From: JAYPWI01 sp964629575
GTDB lineage: Bacteria > Actinomycetota > Acidimicrobiia > Acidimicrobiales > Poriferisodalaceae
Length of the DNA stretch: 64,000 nt
NCBI GenBank assembly: GCA_964629575.1
Contig: CAZVUM010000002.1
Span: 62,001 to 126,000 of the forward strand
Direction: 5' to 3'
Below, one piece after another: positions 41,864 to 49,779 of the stretch. Position 1 is the first letter of the stretch. Each line of letters begins with the position of its first letter. The translations under genes and the position numbers were made by a program. The notes beneath the pieces are model-generated. The model made no database searches and was not told the DNA's origin. It worked only from the letters and a program-made list of their open reading frames with translations.

Positions 41864-42826
41864 TCAGCGGGACTTGAGCGCCTCGATGAGCGCCGGCATC
41901 ACCTTGTGCACATCGCCGACGATGCCGAGATCCGCGACGCCGAAGATCGGGGCCTCGGGATCCTTGTTGATGGCGACGATGTTCTTGGAGCCCTTCATCC
42001 CGACGAGGTGCTGGGTCGCACCCGAGATGCCGCAGGCGATGTAGACGCTGGGCTTCACGACCTTGCCGGTCTGGCCCACCTGCTTGGAGTAGGGCACCCA
42101 GCCGGCGTCGACGATGGCACGCGAGGCGCCCGACGCTGCGTTGAGCAGACCGGCGAGCTCGTCGACCATCGCGTAGGCGTCGGCTTGTCCGAGGCCACGG
42201 CCGCCCGACACGACGACGGCAGCGTCGTCGAGCTGAGGGCCCGACCGCTCCTCGACGTGGCGGCCGGTGACGATCGCCGAACCGGCGTTGCCGGCATCGA
42301 CCTGATCCACCGCCGAGACCGAGGCCGGGCCCCCGCCGCTGGGCTCGGCCTCGAAGGACTTGGGACGGAACAGCGCGAGCGCTGGGCCAGAGGAACGAAA
42401 CGCTGTGAACACGTTCTGGGTTCCGCCGAAGACGGGCTCCTCGACAACGAGGGCATCGCCGTCGAGCGATGCGCCGACATTGTTGGTGACGACCGGCTGG
42501 TCCAATCGGACCGCCAGGCGGGCCGCGGTGTCGCGGCCGTCGGTGGTCTGGCCGAAGAAGACGGCATCGGGGCTCGACGCGCCGATGTGCGCCTCGAGAG
42601 CCGCGGCTGCGTGAACACCGATGAGCTTGCCGCCGAGATCGCCGGTGGCATGCACGGTGCTCACACCGTGGGCGCCGAGATCGGCGGCGACAGCGTCGCC
42701 GTCGCCGGCGACGAATGCTTCGACGTTGTCTGCCAGCTCACGGGCCTTGGCGCAGAGTTCGAGCGTGAGGCCCGAGACACCGGTCTCGTCGGCCTCCGCG
42801 AACACGAGGATGGTGGAGAGTGCCAT
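41864..42826 (-). CDS. etfA: electron transfer flavoprotein subunit alpha
   Basis: 320 residues. ETF carries electrons from acyl-CoA dehydrogenases to ETF-quinone oxidoreductase. The N-terminal domain has ILVFAEADE. The C-terminal FAD domain shows VVVSGGRGLG, IVDAGWVPYSKQVGQTGKVV, PSVYIACGISGATQHLVGM and IVAINKDPEAPIFGVADLGI, the standard FAD-binding series. It is 12 bases downstream of etfB in one operon and converges on the SCO1664-type gene, with a GCTGATCAGC palindrome in the short gap. Confidence 0.96.
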   Translation of the reverse strand: MALSTILVFAEADETGVSGLTLELCAKARELADNVEAFVAGDGDAVAADLGAHGVSTVHATGDLGGKLIGVHAAAALEAHIGASSPDAVFFGQTTDGRDTAARLAVRLDQPVVTNNVGASLDGDALVVEEPVFGGTQNVFTAFRSSGPALALFRPKSFEAEPSGGGPASVSAVDQVDAGNAGSAIVTGRHVEERSGPQLDDAAVVVSGGRGLGQADAYAMVDELAGLLNAASGASRAIVDAGWVPYSKQVGQTGKVVKPSVYIACGISGATQHLVGMKGSKNIVAINKDPEAPIFGVADLGIVGDVHKVMPALIEALKSR

Positions 42827-42838
42827 TGTTCAGTCCCC

Positions 42839-43618
42839 TCAGATGACCTTGAGCTCGCCGAGGAAGTCGACGATCTTCTCGTGGGCGTCACCTTCGTCCT
42901 CGATGATCTCGCCGGCCTGACGCTCTTCGGCCGCTGTCACCTGCACGGTCTCTTGACGTGCGCCTCCCTGACCCACCTGCCCGGCATCGACGCCGAGCCC
43001 GGCCAGGTCGAGCTCCTCGACCGGCTTCTTCTTGGCGGCCATGATCCCCTTGAAGGAGGGGTAACGGGGCTCGACCACACCCGCGGTCACCGACACCAGC
43101 GCGGGGAGGGAGCACTCGACATCGTCGTACCCCGCCTCGGTCTGGCGCTGCACGTTGACGGTGCCATCGGCGACGGAGATCTGCTTGGCGAAGGTGATCG
43201 ACGGAACGTCCAGCACCCCGGCCACCATCTCGGGAACGGTCCCGGTGTAGCCGTCGGAGGACTCGACGCCGGCCAGAACCAGATCCGGCTCCAGACGACC
43301 GATCGCCGCGGCGAGCACCTTGGCGGTGCCGAGCGCGTCGGTCCCCGCCAGTGCGTCGTCGCTGACGAGCACGGCATCGTCGGCACCCATTGCGAGGGCG
43401 GTCCGCAGACCACTCATCTCGTTGTTTGGGGCCATGGACACGAGCGACACCTGTCCTCCGCCCGCAGCTTCGACGAGTTGGAGAGCCATCTCCACGCCGT
43501 AGCTGTCGGACTCATCGAGGATCAGCTTGTCGTCGCGCTTCAACAGGTTGGTGGCAGGATCCAGCTCACCCGGCAATGCGGGATCGGGGATCTGCTTGAC
43601 GCAGACAACGACCTTCAT
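42839..43618 (-). CDS. etfB: electron transfer flavoprotein subunit beta
   Basis: 259 residues. The small ETF subunit binds AMP and contacts the dehydrogenases. The opening MKVVVCVKQIPDP, the segment LILDESDSYGVEMALQLVEA, and DLVLAGVESSDGYTGTVPEM are standard. SLPALVSVTAGVVEPRYPSF is the recognition-loop-side signature. The length is normal and the ATG start is clear. It leads the etfBA pair, pointing to fatty-acid or amino-acid oxidation in this organism. Confidence 0.96.
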   Translation of the reverse strand: MKVVVCVKQIPDPALPGELDPATNLLKRDDKLILDESDSYGVEMALQLVEAAGGGQVSLVSMAPNNEMSGLRTALAMGADDAVLVSDDALAGTDALGTAKVLAAAIGRLEPDLVLAGVESSDGYTGTVPEMVAGVLDVPSITFAKQISVADGTVNVQRQTEAGYDDVECSLPALVSVTAGVVEPRYPSFKGIMAAKKKPVEELDLAGLGVDAGQVGQGGARQETVQVTAAEERQAGEIIEDEGDAHEKIVDFLGELKVI

Positions 43619-43732
43619 GGGTCAGCAGTCTGCCGAACCGATAGCCGGTTCCCAAATCATTCGGGTGGAGAACCTCGAAATTTCCTCATGGGGTGAATCG
43701 ACAACCACCCTGGTGTCGAGGACACTCCTGTC

Positions 43733-44650
43733 GTGCGCCTGCTCCTGCTCGTCAACGGCTCCGCCTCGTCGGTGACGGCACGCACCCGGGTCATGATTCA
43801 GACCGCCCTCGCCCGCCGCCACGATGTCGAGATGGCCTTGACCAGCCGCCGCGGCCATGCGTCTCGCCTGGCGCGAGGTGCCGCGGCGACCGGAACCGAC
43901 GTGGTCGTGGTGTTGGGAGGCGACGGCACGCTCAACGAAGCCGCCAACGGCCTCGTCGGCACTGATTGCGCCCTCGCGGCACTCCCGGGCGGGTCGACCA
44001 ACGTCTTCGCCCGCACGATCGGGACACCGGACGATCCCCTCGAGGCCGCCGACGCGGTCGCCGGCGCACTCGATCGGGGATCGATCATCGGAGCGGGACT
44101 CGGCCAGGTGCGCGGCCGCTATTTCCTCTTTCACTGCGGCATGGGCTTCGACGCAGCCGTGGTGGAGCAGGTCGAGCGCCGCGGGGCGGTGAAGCGGTAC
44201 GCCGGCCATCCGCTGTTCGTGTGGTCGGGGTTCACGACCTGGTCCCGCCACTACGACCGGTCATCGCCCCGCATGTCGATCAGTCACGCAGGCGGGGGTG
44301 TCGATGACAGCTACTTCACCATCGTTCTCAACACCGATCCATACACCTACCTGGGCAGCAGACCTCTGTCCCTCGCCCCCGAGGCCACCCTCGACAGGGG
44401 CCTGTGCGTCGTTGCGGTGCGTACCATGTCGTTCGGGCCGATGATGAGCCTGCTCGGAGGGCTGCTGCGGGGCGCGGATCTGCGCGACGACCCGCGCATC
44501 CACGTCGCGACGGATCTGGAGTGCGTCGACGTCGTGGGTCACCGGCCGTTCCCGCATCAGCTCGACGGCGACCATCTCGGCGACGTCGACGAACTGCGCT
44601 TCACCTGGGAGCCCGATGCGCTCCGCCTGGTGATGCCAAAATCCGCCTGA
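43733..44650 (+). CDS. diacylglycerol/lipid kinase family protein
   Basis: 305 residues of the DagK/YegS/sphingosine kinase-like fold. The ATP-binding motif is VVVLGGDGTLNEAANGL, followed by LPGGSTNVFARTIG. The C-terminal beta-sandwich starts near GQVRGRYFLFHCGMGFDAAV. Such enzymes phosphorylate diacylglycerol or related lipids at the membrane. The start is GTG 43733. It ends five bases before the convergent glycerophosphodiesterase, another lipid enzyme. The exact lipid is unknown. Confidence 0.88.
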   Translation: MRLLLLVNGSASSVTARTRVMIQTALARRHDVEMALTSRRGHASRLARGAAATGTDVVVVLGGDGTLNEAANGLVGTDCALAALPGGSTNVFARTIGTPDDPLEAADAVAGALDRGSIIGAGLGQVRGRYFLFHCGMGFDAAVVEQVERRGAVKRYAGHPLFVWSGFTTWSRHYDRSSPRMSISHAGGGVDDSYFTIVLNTDPYTYLGSRPLSLAPEATLDRGLCVVAVRTMSFGPMMSLLGGLLRGADLRDDPRIHVATDLECVDVVGHRPFPHQLDGDHLGDVDELRFTWEPDALRLVMPKSA

Positions 44651-44655
44651 GGTGG

Positions 44656-45342
44656 TCAGCGGTTGTCCAGCCCGTCGAGAACACGCCGGGCGACGTCTGG
44701 CACGTTGCTGATCACGCCATCGACACCCCATCGCGCGAGCTCGGCGATTCTTGAGGGATCGTCGACGGTCCAGACGTTGACGACGAGGCCGAGCTCGACG
44801 GTCTGAGCGACGAACACTTCGTCCACGAGCAGATCGTCGGGATGTACCCACCGATGGCCATGCCGGGACGCGGTCCGCAGCAGCGAGGTGGGATCGCCCC
44901 GGTCGAAAAGGAAGGCGGTGGGGATGTCTGGCTCCCGATCACGAACGGCGTCGATCGTCGCGAGATCGAACGACGAGACGCTGAAGTCGCCCTCCGGTCG
45001 CCGAGCCAGCTCGCCAGACACCAGGGCCACCATCCGCATCTCCGCGTCGTAGCTGCGCGATCGCTGGTCGTTCTTGATCTCCACGTTCACGTGCACCCCG
45101 GCACACGCATCGAGCGCGGTGGCGAGTAACGGAACGTGCGTGGGGAGTTCGGCCGCCGGACTGTCGGAGATGGCGCGCCCTGCCTCGGTGCGTTCGTCGT
45201 GATGGACGGCAAGGGCGCCATCGGCGGTGAGGCGAACATCGAGCTCGACCCCATCTGCCCCGAACTCCACCGCCCGCTCGAACGCGGCGAGGGTGTTCTC
45301 CCGTTCGGCCCGTGACGCTCCGCGGTGGGCGATGACCTTCAC
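44656..45342 (-). CDS. glycerophosphodiester phosphodiesterase
   Basis: 228 residues, a compact GDPD TIM barrel. The catalytic HRG is in VKVIAHRGASRAERENTLAA, and the metal ligands are in GADGVELDVRLTADG. HHDERTEAG holds the second catalytic histidine, and VNVEIKND the next glutamate. VNVWTVDDPSRIAELARWGV is the C-terminal signature. The start was set at GTG 45342, which has AGAGG seven bases upstream; the frame is open to ATG 45420. No signal peptide is seen, so it should be cytosolic, acting on deacylated phospholipids. Confidence 0.9.
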   Translation of the reverse strand: MKVIAHRGASRAERENTLAAFERAVEFGADGVELDVRLTADGALAVHHDERTEAGRAISDSPAAELPTHVPLLATALDACAGVHVNVEIKNDQRSRSYDAEMRMVALVSGELARRPEGDFSVSSFDLATIDAVRDREPDIPTAFLFDRGDPTSLLRTASRHGHRWVHPDDLLVDEVFVAQTVELGLVVNVWTVDDPSRIAELARWGVDGVISNVPDVARRVLDGLDNR

Positions 45343-45446
45343 TTCGAGGCCTCTCGGCTCCCCCAGGGCCACCGACGCGCGTACCCACCGACACCGCAGC
45401 GCTGCGACCAGCCCAAACATGCGTTCGATGCCATCTCAAACTTTTC

Positions 45447-45475
45447 TTGTCGAAGGGTCACACCCAAGCTACTCT
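45447..45475 (+). promoter_or_regulatory. putative whiB1 promoter
   Basis: TTGTCG (45447-45452) and TACTCT (45470-45475) are separated by 17 bases. This predicts a leader of about 175 bases before the whiB1 start. The 313-base interval 45343-45655 has no gene apart from this promoter, the CRP-like site and possible short stems such as GAGGGGCCCTC near 45538. Confidence 0.4.
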
Positions 45476-45616
45476 CAGTGGCCGCTGCGGCTTGCAGTCC
45501 CCTGACGTGCAACGGAAATCTGGCGGCAATTACACCAGAGGGGCCCTCGGGCTCCACCGGAGCACAGGATTGCAGAAGGCGTCCACCCGCCCCTGCGCAG
45601 CATGACCGGCACCGCT

Positions 45617-45632
45617 TGTGAATCGCTTCACG
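45617..45632 (+). promoter_or_regulatory. CRP-like palindrome upstream of whiB1
   Basis: TGTGA-ATCGCT-TCACG matches the CRP-family consensus TGTGA-N6-TCACA in nine of ten half-site bases. It lies 24 bases before the TTG start. In mycobacteria whiB1 is a known CRP/cAMP target, so this site in the leader is a strong regulatory candidate. Confidence 0.5.
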
Positions 45633-45655
45633 AGCGAGCACCTGGAGGGATTTCG

Positions 45656-45940
45656 TTGAGCGCAAGAGGAACCTTGCTCCTCGAGAGCGGAGTGTGGCGA
45701 AGCACGGCGAGCTGCCGGGACACCGATCCCGCGCTGTTCTTTCCCGTGGGAACCACCGGAGCAGCACTCGATCAAATCGCAGCGGCCAAGGCGGTCTGCA
45801 CCGACTGCCAGGTCAAGGACCTGTGCCTCGAGTTCGCGCTGAAGACGAACCAGGATTCTGGCGTCTGGGGCGCAACCTCGGAGGAAGAGCGCCGGCAGAT
45901 CCGCCGCGAGCGCAACGCCGCCCGACGCCGCGCCAGCTGA
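45656..45940 (+). CDS. whiB1: WhiB1-like iron-sulfur transcription regulator
   Basis: 94 residues. Four cysteines (Cys20, 48, 51, 57; C-x2-C-x5-C after SCRDTDPALFFPVGTTG) hold the Wbl [4Fe-4S] cluster. DSGVWGATSEEERR replaces the usual GVWGG turn by GVWGA, and a basic tail (RRERNAARRR) follows. Similarity to mycobacterial WhiB1 is close throughout. The start was put at TTG 45656 because GGAGG lies seven bases upstream; an ATG at 45602 has none. It is convergent with a PdtaS-type kinase, the same arrangement as whiB1-pdtaS in mycobacteria. Wbl proteins bind sigma factor and sense NO or oxygen. Confidence 0.88.
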   Translation: MSARGTLLLESGVWRSTASCRDTDPALFFPVGTTGAALDQIAAAKAVCTDCQVKDLCLEFALKTNQDSGVWGATSEEERRQIRRERNAARRRAS

Positions 45941-45949
45941 GCCGATCCC

Positions 45950-47434
45950 CTACCGGGCTGCCCGGGCGATCGGAACCGTCACGATCGCCTCGGACCCCGG
46001 GCCGTCGTCGCGCCCGCGCATCTCGAATGAGCCCTGGAGCTCGGAGTCGGCGAGGGCTCGAATGATCGAGGTTCCGAGCCCTCTCTGCTGATCGAGGTCG
46101 AAGTCGTCCGCCAGGCCGACGCCGTCGTCGCGCACGGCCATCGTGAGCGAGAACGGATCTTCGCGCTCGATCGAGACACGAATCGATCCGATCGTCGAGC
46201 CGTTGGACGACGAGCGCCCAGGGAACGCGTGATCCACCGCGTTCTGCAGCAACTCGTTGAGCACGACGGCGAGCGGCGTCACCACCTCGGCGGGGACCTC
46301 ACCTGCGTCCCCATCCACCGTGAAGGCGATGCGCCGCTCGGCCGACGTATAGCCGTCCTGGATGGTGGCCACGAGACGACTGGCGACCTCCCGCAGGCTC
46401 ACATCGTCGGCGGACTCGTTCGCCAGCGTCTCGTGGACGAACGCGATCGCGCCGATCCGTCGCACCGACTCCTCGATCGCTTGCTTGGCCTCGTCGGAGG
46501 CGAGGCGGCGGCCCTGGAGGCGCAGCAGCGAGGAGATGGTCTGCAGGTTGTTCTTCACCCGGTGGTGAATCTCGCGGATCGTGGCGTCTTTCGACAGCAG
46601 CAGCCGATCTCGTCGGCGCAGCTCCGACACATCGCGCACCAGCACGACCAATCCGTCGGAGGCGCCGCGTTCGAACAGCGGAAGCACCATCATCTGCACC
46701 GTCACATCGCCCCGCTCCAGCTCGGACGACGCGGGAGCGAACGTGGTGAGGGCCTGACCGACCGGGGCCTGATCGAGGCCGACCTCGCCGAGCCGTCGAT
46801 CGACGACGTTTCCCACCACGCCGACGCGATGCAGCGTGCTCAACGCATTGGGGGACGCGTACCGGACCCGGCCCTCGGTGTCGAGAAGAAGCATGCCGTC
46901 ACCGACCCGGGGGACCTCATCATGGTCCACCTCCTCGCCCCTGTAGGGAAAGCGGCCTGCCGAGATCATGCGGGCGAATCGATGGAACGTCGCGAGGTAT
47001 CGTCTCTCGAGCTCACCGGGGTCGCGGCGAATCGCGAAGTCGGGGCTGACCTCGCGGCTGAGCACCCCGATCACCGTCTCGTCGTGAAGGACGGGGATGG
47101 ACAGGACCCTCGCCCGCCGGCCGGTCTGGCGGAGCCGCACCTCACCCTCGACGATCTCACCGAGCGCGTACGCCCGAGCGACGAGCGGCCGATCGACGTC
47201 GTCGGCGATCACGCCGACATGATCGTCGTGGTAGAGCGTCTGGCCCGTCGTTGGTCGGATCTGGCTCACGATCGTGAAGTGGCGACCGCTGTCATCGGCC
47301 GGAGCGAAGAGCAGAAGATCGGCGAAGGACAGATCGGCGAGCAGACCCCACCACGACACCAGGCGCTGGAGGTGCAGCAGCTGCCTGGTCGATAGGCCGG
47401 TGCCGAGGCGGGTCAGCTCGGCGAGGGTGGCCAT
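45950..47434 (-). CDS. pdtaS: PdtaS-type sensor histidine kinase
   Basis: 494 residues, soluble. A GAF-like N-terminal domain (about 1-150) precedes a PAS domain (about 170-285; GMLLLDTEGRVRYASPNALS). The HisKA_2 dimerisation helix has the phospho-accepting histidine in REIHHRVKNNLQTISSLLRL. The ATPase domain has VLNELLQNAVDHAFPG, VRDDGVGLADDFD and RGLGTSIIRAL. The partner in mycobacteria is the ANTAR antiterminator PdtaR, which is not in this window. TACGTT ends seven bases before the ATG, suggesting a leaderless mRNA. It is convergent with whiB1, nine bases apart. Confidence 0.9.
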   Translation of the reverse strand: MATLAELTRLGTGLSTRQLLHLQRLVSWWGLLADLSFADLLLFAPADDSGRHFTIVSQIRPTTGQTLYHDDHVGVIADDVDRPLVARAYALGEIVEGEVRLRQTGRRARVLSIPVLHDETVIGVLSREVSPDFAIRRDPGELERRYLATFHRFARMISAGRFPYRGEEVDHDEVPRVGDGMLLLDTEGRVRYASPNALSTLHRVGVVGNVVDRRLGEVGLDQAPVGQALTTFAPASSELERGDVTVQMMVLPLFERGASDGLVVLVRDVSELRRRDRLLLSKDATIREIHHRVKNNLQTISSLLRLQGRRLASDEAKQAIEESVRRIGAIAFVHETLANESADDVSLREVASRLVATIQDGYTSAERRIAFTVDGDAGEVPAEVVTPLAVVLNELLQNAVDHAFPGRSSSNGSTIGSIRVSIEREDPFSLTMAVRDDGVGLADDFDLDQQRGLGTSIIRALADSELQGSFEMRGRDDGPGSEAIVTVPIARAAR

Positions 47435-47441
47435 GGAATCG

Positions 47442-47447
47442 AACGTA
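47442..47447 (-). promoter_or_regulatory. -10 box for a leaderless pdtaS mRNA
   Basis: On the minus strand TACGTT lies seven bases before the pdtaS ATG and no ribosome site is present. This is the same spacing and hexamer as the box before the phosphatase at 39952. Confidence 0.4.
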
Positions 47448-47476
47448 TCGGGGCCGTCACTCGGTGACCAACCACC

Positions 47477-48562
47477 TCAGGCCACGATCTCGTCGCCGAT
47501 GGAGGCGAGATGGGCCCGATGGAGATCGCCGGGACCCCTGTCGCCCACGATCACGAGCGGTGGGCCATCACGGAGCGGCGCGATCGCCCGCTCGTCGTAC
47601 TGGGCGGCCACGGCGCTGCGCTGCCATGCCTCCGTGGCCCGGCGGGCAAGGCCTTCGAACGCTGCCGGCCCGTGGCCCTCGTCGCCTGCCAGCACAGCGG
47701 TCAGGTCGCGCTCGATCGCTGTCTGCTTCGGAGGGTCACCGGGCGGCTGCTGCCGGACGCGATTGACGATTGTCGCCTCCCAGGCGACACCTCTCGTCGC
47801 CAGCTCGTCGCCCAACGACATGCACTGCTCGATGGCGGCAGGTTCGGTGGATGTGACCACCACCACCGCCGCTGCGTCGCCCTCGCGAAAGAGGAGGTCG
47901 ACCGATTTTGCCCGCGCCACGATCGGGTCCGCGAGCGGCCTCACACTGCCGAAGAACTCGGCCAGCGAGGTGACGAATCCCCGCCCGAGAACGAGGTTGG
48001 CAGCAGCGACGAGCGGTCGCGTCCCGACGCTGATCACGGGGTTGGCTGCGGTACCGGTGAACCACCCCAGGGCGCGGTTCTCGAAGAACGACGCGAGGCG
48101 CTCGGGCGCCATCAGGAACTCGATGGCGCGCTTCGACGGAGGGGTGTCGACGATGACGAGATCGTGCCCGGCTGCGATGAGCTGGTGCAGCGTCTCGATC
48201 GCGATGAAGTCGTGGGCGTGGACGAAGTTCCTCGTGACCGCCCTGTACATCGCATTGTCGATGAGAGACGTGGCCGATCCGAGCTCCCGGGTCACCAGCT
48301 GGTCCCAGGCGGAGGCCGGGTCGAGAACCGTCACGTCCAGGCTCCCCTCCCCCACATCGATGGTGGCGTGGTTCTGGTCGGCACCGAGACCGAGGGCCGA
48401 GGCCAGCGATCTCGATGGATCCACCGTGAGAATCGCGATCCGCCCGCCGGCGCGCCCGGCAGCCAGCGCGAGCGAGGCCGCCACGGTCGTCTTCCCGACG
48501 CCCCCCGCTCCGAGAACGAGTACGACACGGCGCTGATCCAGCAGATCTGCGACGGGGCTCAC
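47477..48562 (-). CDS. ArsA/Get3-like ATPase, second of a tandem pair
   Basis: 361 residues. The deviant Walker A P-loop reads VLVLGAGGVGKTTVAASLA. Switch regions are ILTVDPSRSLASALGL and LVIVDTPPSKRAIEFL, with a typical long helical middle (FGSVRPLADPIVARAKSVDLL). It lacks the arsenite-binding cysteine set, so a Get3-like chaperone or membrane-associated role is likelier than arsenite export. GTG 48562 overlaps the upstream paralogue's stop (GTGA). Mycobacteria have a similar tandem pair (Rv3679-Rv3680). Confidence 0.87.
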   Translation of the reverse strand: MSPVADLLDQRRVVLVLGAGGVGKTTVAASLALAAGRAGGRIAILTVDPSRSLASALGLGADQNHATIDVGEGSLDVTVLDPASAWDQLVTRELGSATSLIDNAMYRAVTRNFVHAHDFIAIETLHQLIAAGHDLVIVDTPPSKRAIEFLMAPERLASFFENRALGWFTGTAANPVISVGTRPLVAAANLVLGRGFVTSLAEFFGSVRPLADPIVARAKSVDLLFREGDAAAVVVVTSTEPAAIEQCMSLGDELATRGVAWEATIVNRVRQQPPGDPPKQTAIERDLTAVLAGDEGHGPAAFEGLARRATEAWQRSAVAAQYDERAIAPLRDGPPLVIVGDRGPGDLHRAHLASIGDEIVA

Positions 48563-49449
48563 CACTCCGCCCCGAGGACGTCCGCGAGCGATGCGACAAC
48601 GTCTGCCTCGGCGACGACGGGCACCGACCAGAAGGGCGCCGGTCGGGCACACCCGGCGACGACCTCGATCCAGCGGCGCGCCGCATCGTCGCTGTCTCGC
48701 TCGCGTGCAAGCGCCTGCAACGCGGAATGCGAAGCCCCGGGGAGCTCGAGATCTCGGGCCTCGATTGCAGACAAGAGCGCCCGGTCCGAAGCGAGCGGCA
48801 CCCCCAGCGGAACCCGATTGATCACCGCACCACAGAGGCCGGCGCTACCGAGCTCGCTGACATCGGCGATCAGACGACAGCACTCCTCAGCGGGAGCCTC
48901 CTCGGGGAGTGCGACGGCCAGAACTCCGCAGCGCGTGTGGTCGGCGAGCAACTCCGACATCCAACCGGTCTGGCCCGCGAGCAGACCACCAGACGCGAGG
49001 GTGCCCACCGAACGCGGCGCATCGAGGTAGGCGATCACGTGGCCCGTCGCGGGCCCATCCATCACGACGAGGTCGTATTCGTCGGTTCGAACCGCCCACA
49101 GGAGACGGCCGAGCGCCAGAACCTCGCGCACCCCAGGTGCAGCGCCTCCCATGAGATCGAGCGCGCGACCCAGCGGCCGGATCCGTCCGAGCGCCGCCAT
49201 GGGCGTGAACGTTCGCAGGTAGTGGTGGAGGGCTGCGGCGGTGTCCATCCGCATCACGTGTAGCCCCTGGGTCGCCTCGGTCGGCTCGTACCCCACGTCC
49301 CCGATGCCGAGAGCCTGCGCGGTGGCACCGCTGCCATCCAGATCACACAGCAAGACTCGACGGGCCCTGGACGCGGCAGCCACCGCGAGCGCGGCCGCGA
49401 TCGTGGTCTTCCCCACTCCGCCCTTTCCGGTGACCGCGACGAAGCGCAG
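48559..49449 (-). CDS. ArsA/Get3-like ATPase, first of the pair, with non-standard CTG start
   Basis: About 297 residues. The P-loop reads VTGKGGVGKTTIAAALA, with LLCDLDGSGATAQALG and LVVMDGPATGHVIAYLDA as switch motifs. No ATG, GTG or TTG precedes the P-loop in frame. The first GTG (49416) is inside it and would destroy the site. CTG 49449 gives the family-like N-terminus LRFVAVTGKGG, and CTG 49494 (overlapping the DUF3107 stop as CTGA) is the alternative. The two paralogues probably form a heteromeric complex. Confidence is high for the family and moderate for the start. Confidence 0.82.
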   Translation of the reverse strand: MRFVAVTGKGGVGKTTIAAALAVAAASRARRVLLCDLDGSGATAQALGIGDVGYEPTEATQGLHVMRMDTAAALHHYLRTFTPMAALGRIRPLGRALDLMGGAAPGVREVLALGRLLWAVRTDEYDLVVMDGPATGHVIAYLDAPRSVGTLASGGLLAGQTGWMSELLADHTRCGVLAVALPEEAPAEECCRLIADVSELGSAGLCGAVINRVPLGVPLASDRALLSAIEARDLELPGASHSALQALARERDSDDAARRWIEVVAGCARPAPFWSVPVVAEADVVASLADVLGAEW

Positions 49450-49490
49450 ATCGAGCGGAGAACTCCCCGCCCGCGGCGTAGGGGTGTGGC

Positions 49491-49718
49491 TCAGCTCCCG
49501 AACCCGATGGTTCGTCCACTGGACGAACCGAGCTCGACGTAGGCGAGGTTGGTCACCGCGACACCGGTCTTGCGTCCGTCACGATCGGTGACCCAGAGCA
49601 CGTTGGTCTCACCGGCAAGCGCGGCCTCGACATGGGCCGTCACGTCTGCGGCGGTGTCGTCGTCGACCTCGAGGCTCAGCTCGCGCGCCACGTTCTTCAT
49701 GCCGATCCGAATGTCCAC
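49491..49718 (-). CDS. DUF3107 family protein
   Basis: 75 residues of the short actinobacterial DUF3107 family (mycobacterial TB9.4 type). The opening MDIRIGMKNVARELSLEVDD and the ending VTNLAYVELGSSSGRTIGFG match. It is all alpha/beta with no signal peptide. It is first in the minus-strand group leading to the two ArsA-like ATPases and overlaps the alternative CTG start of the first of these. The function is unknown. Confidence 0.85.
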   Translation of the reverse strand: MDIRIGMKNVARELSLEVDDDTAADVTAHVEAALAGETNVLWVTDRDGRKTGVAVTNLAYVELGSSSGRTIGFGS

Positions 49719-49779
49719 GTCGTCGTCCTGTGTCGAGGGAGGTCCGCTGCCAGAAACTTGGCGGGGGCCATGGTACCGG

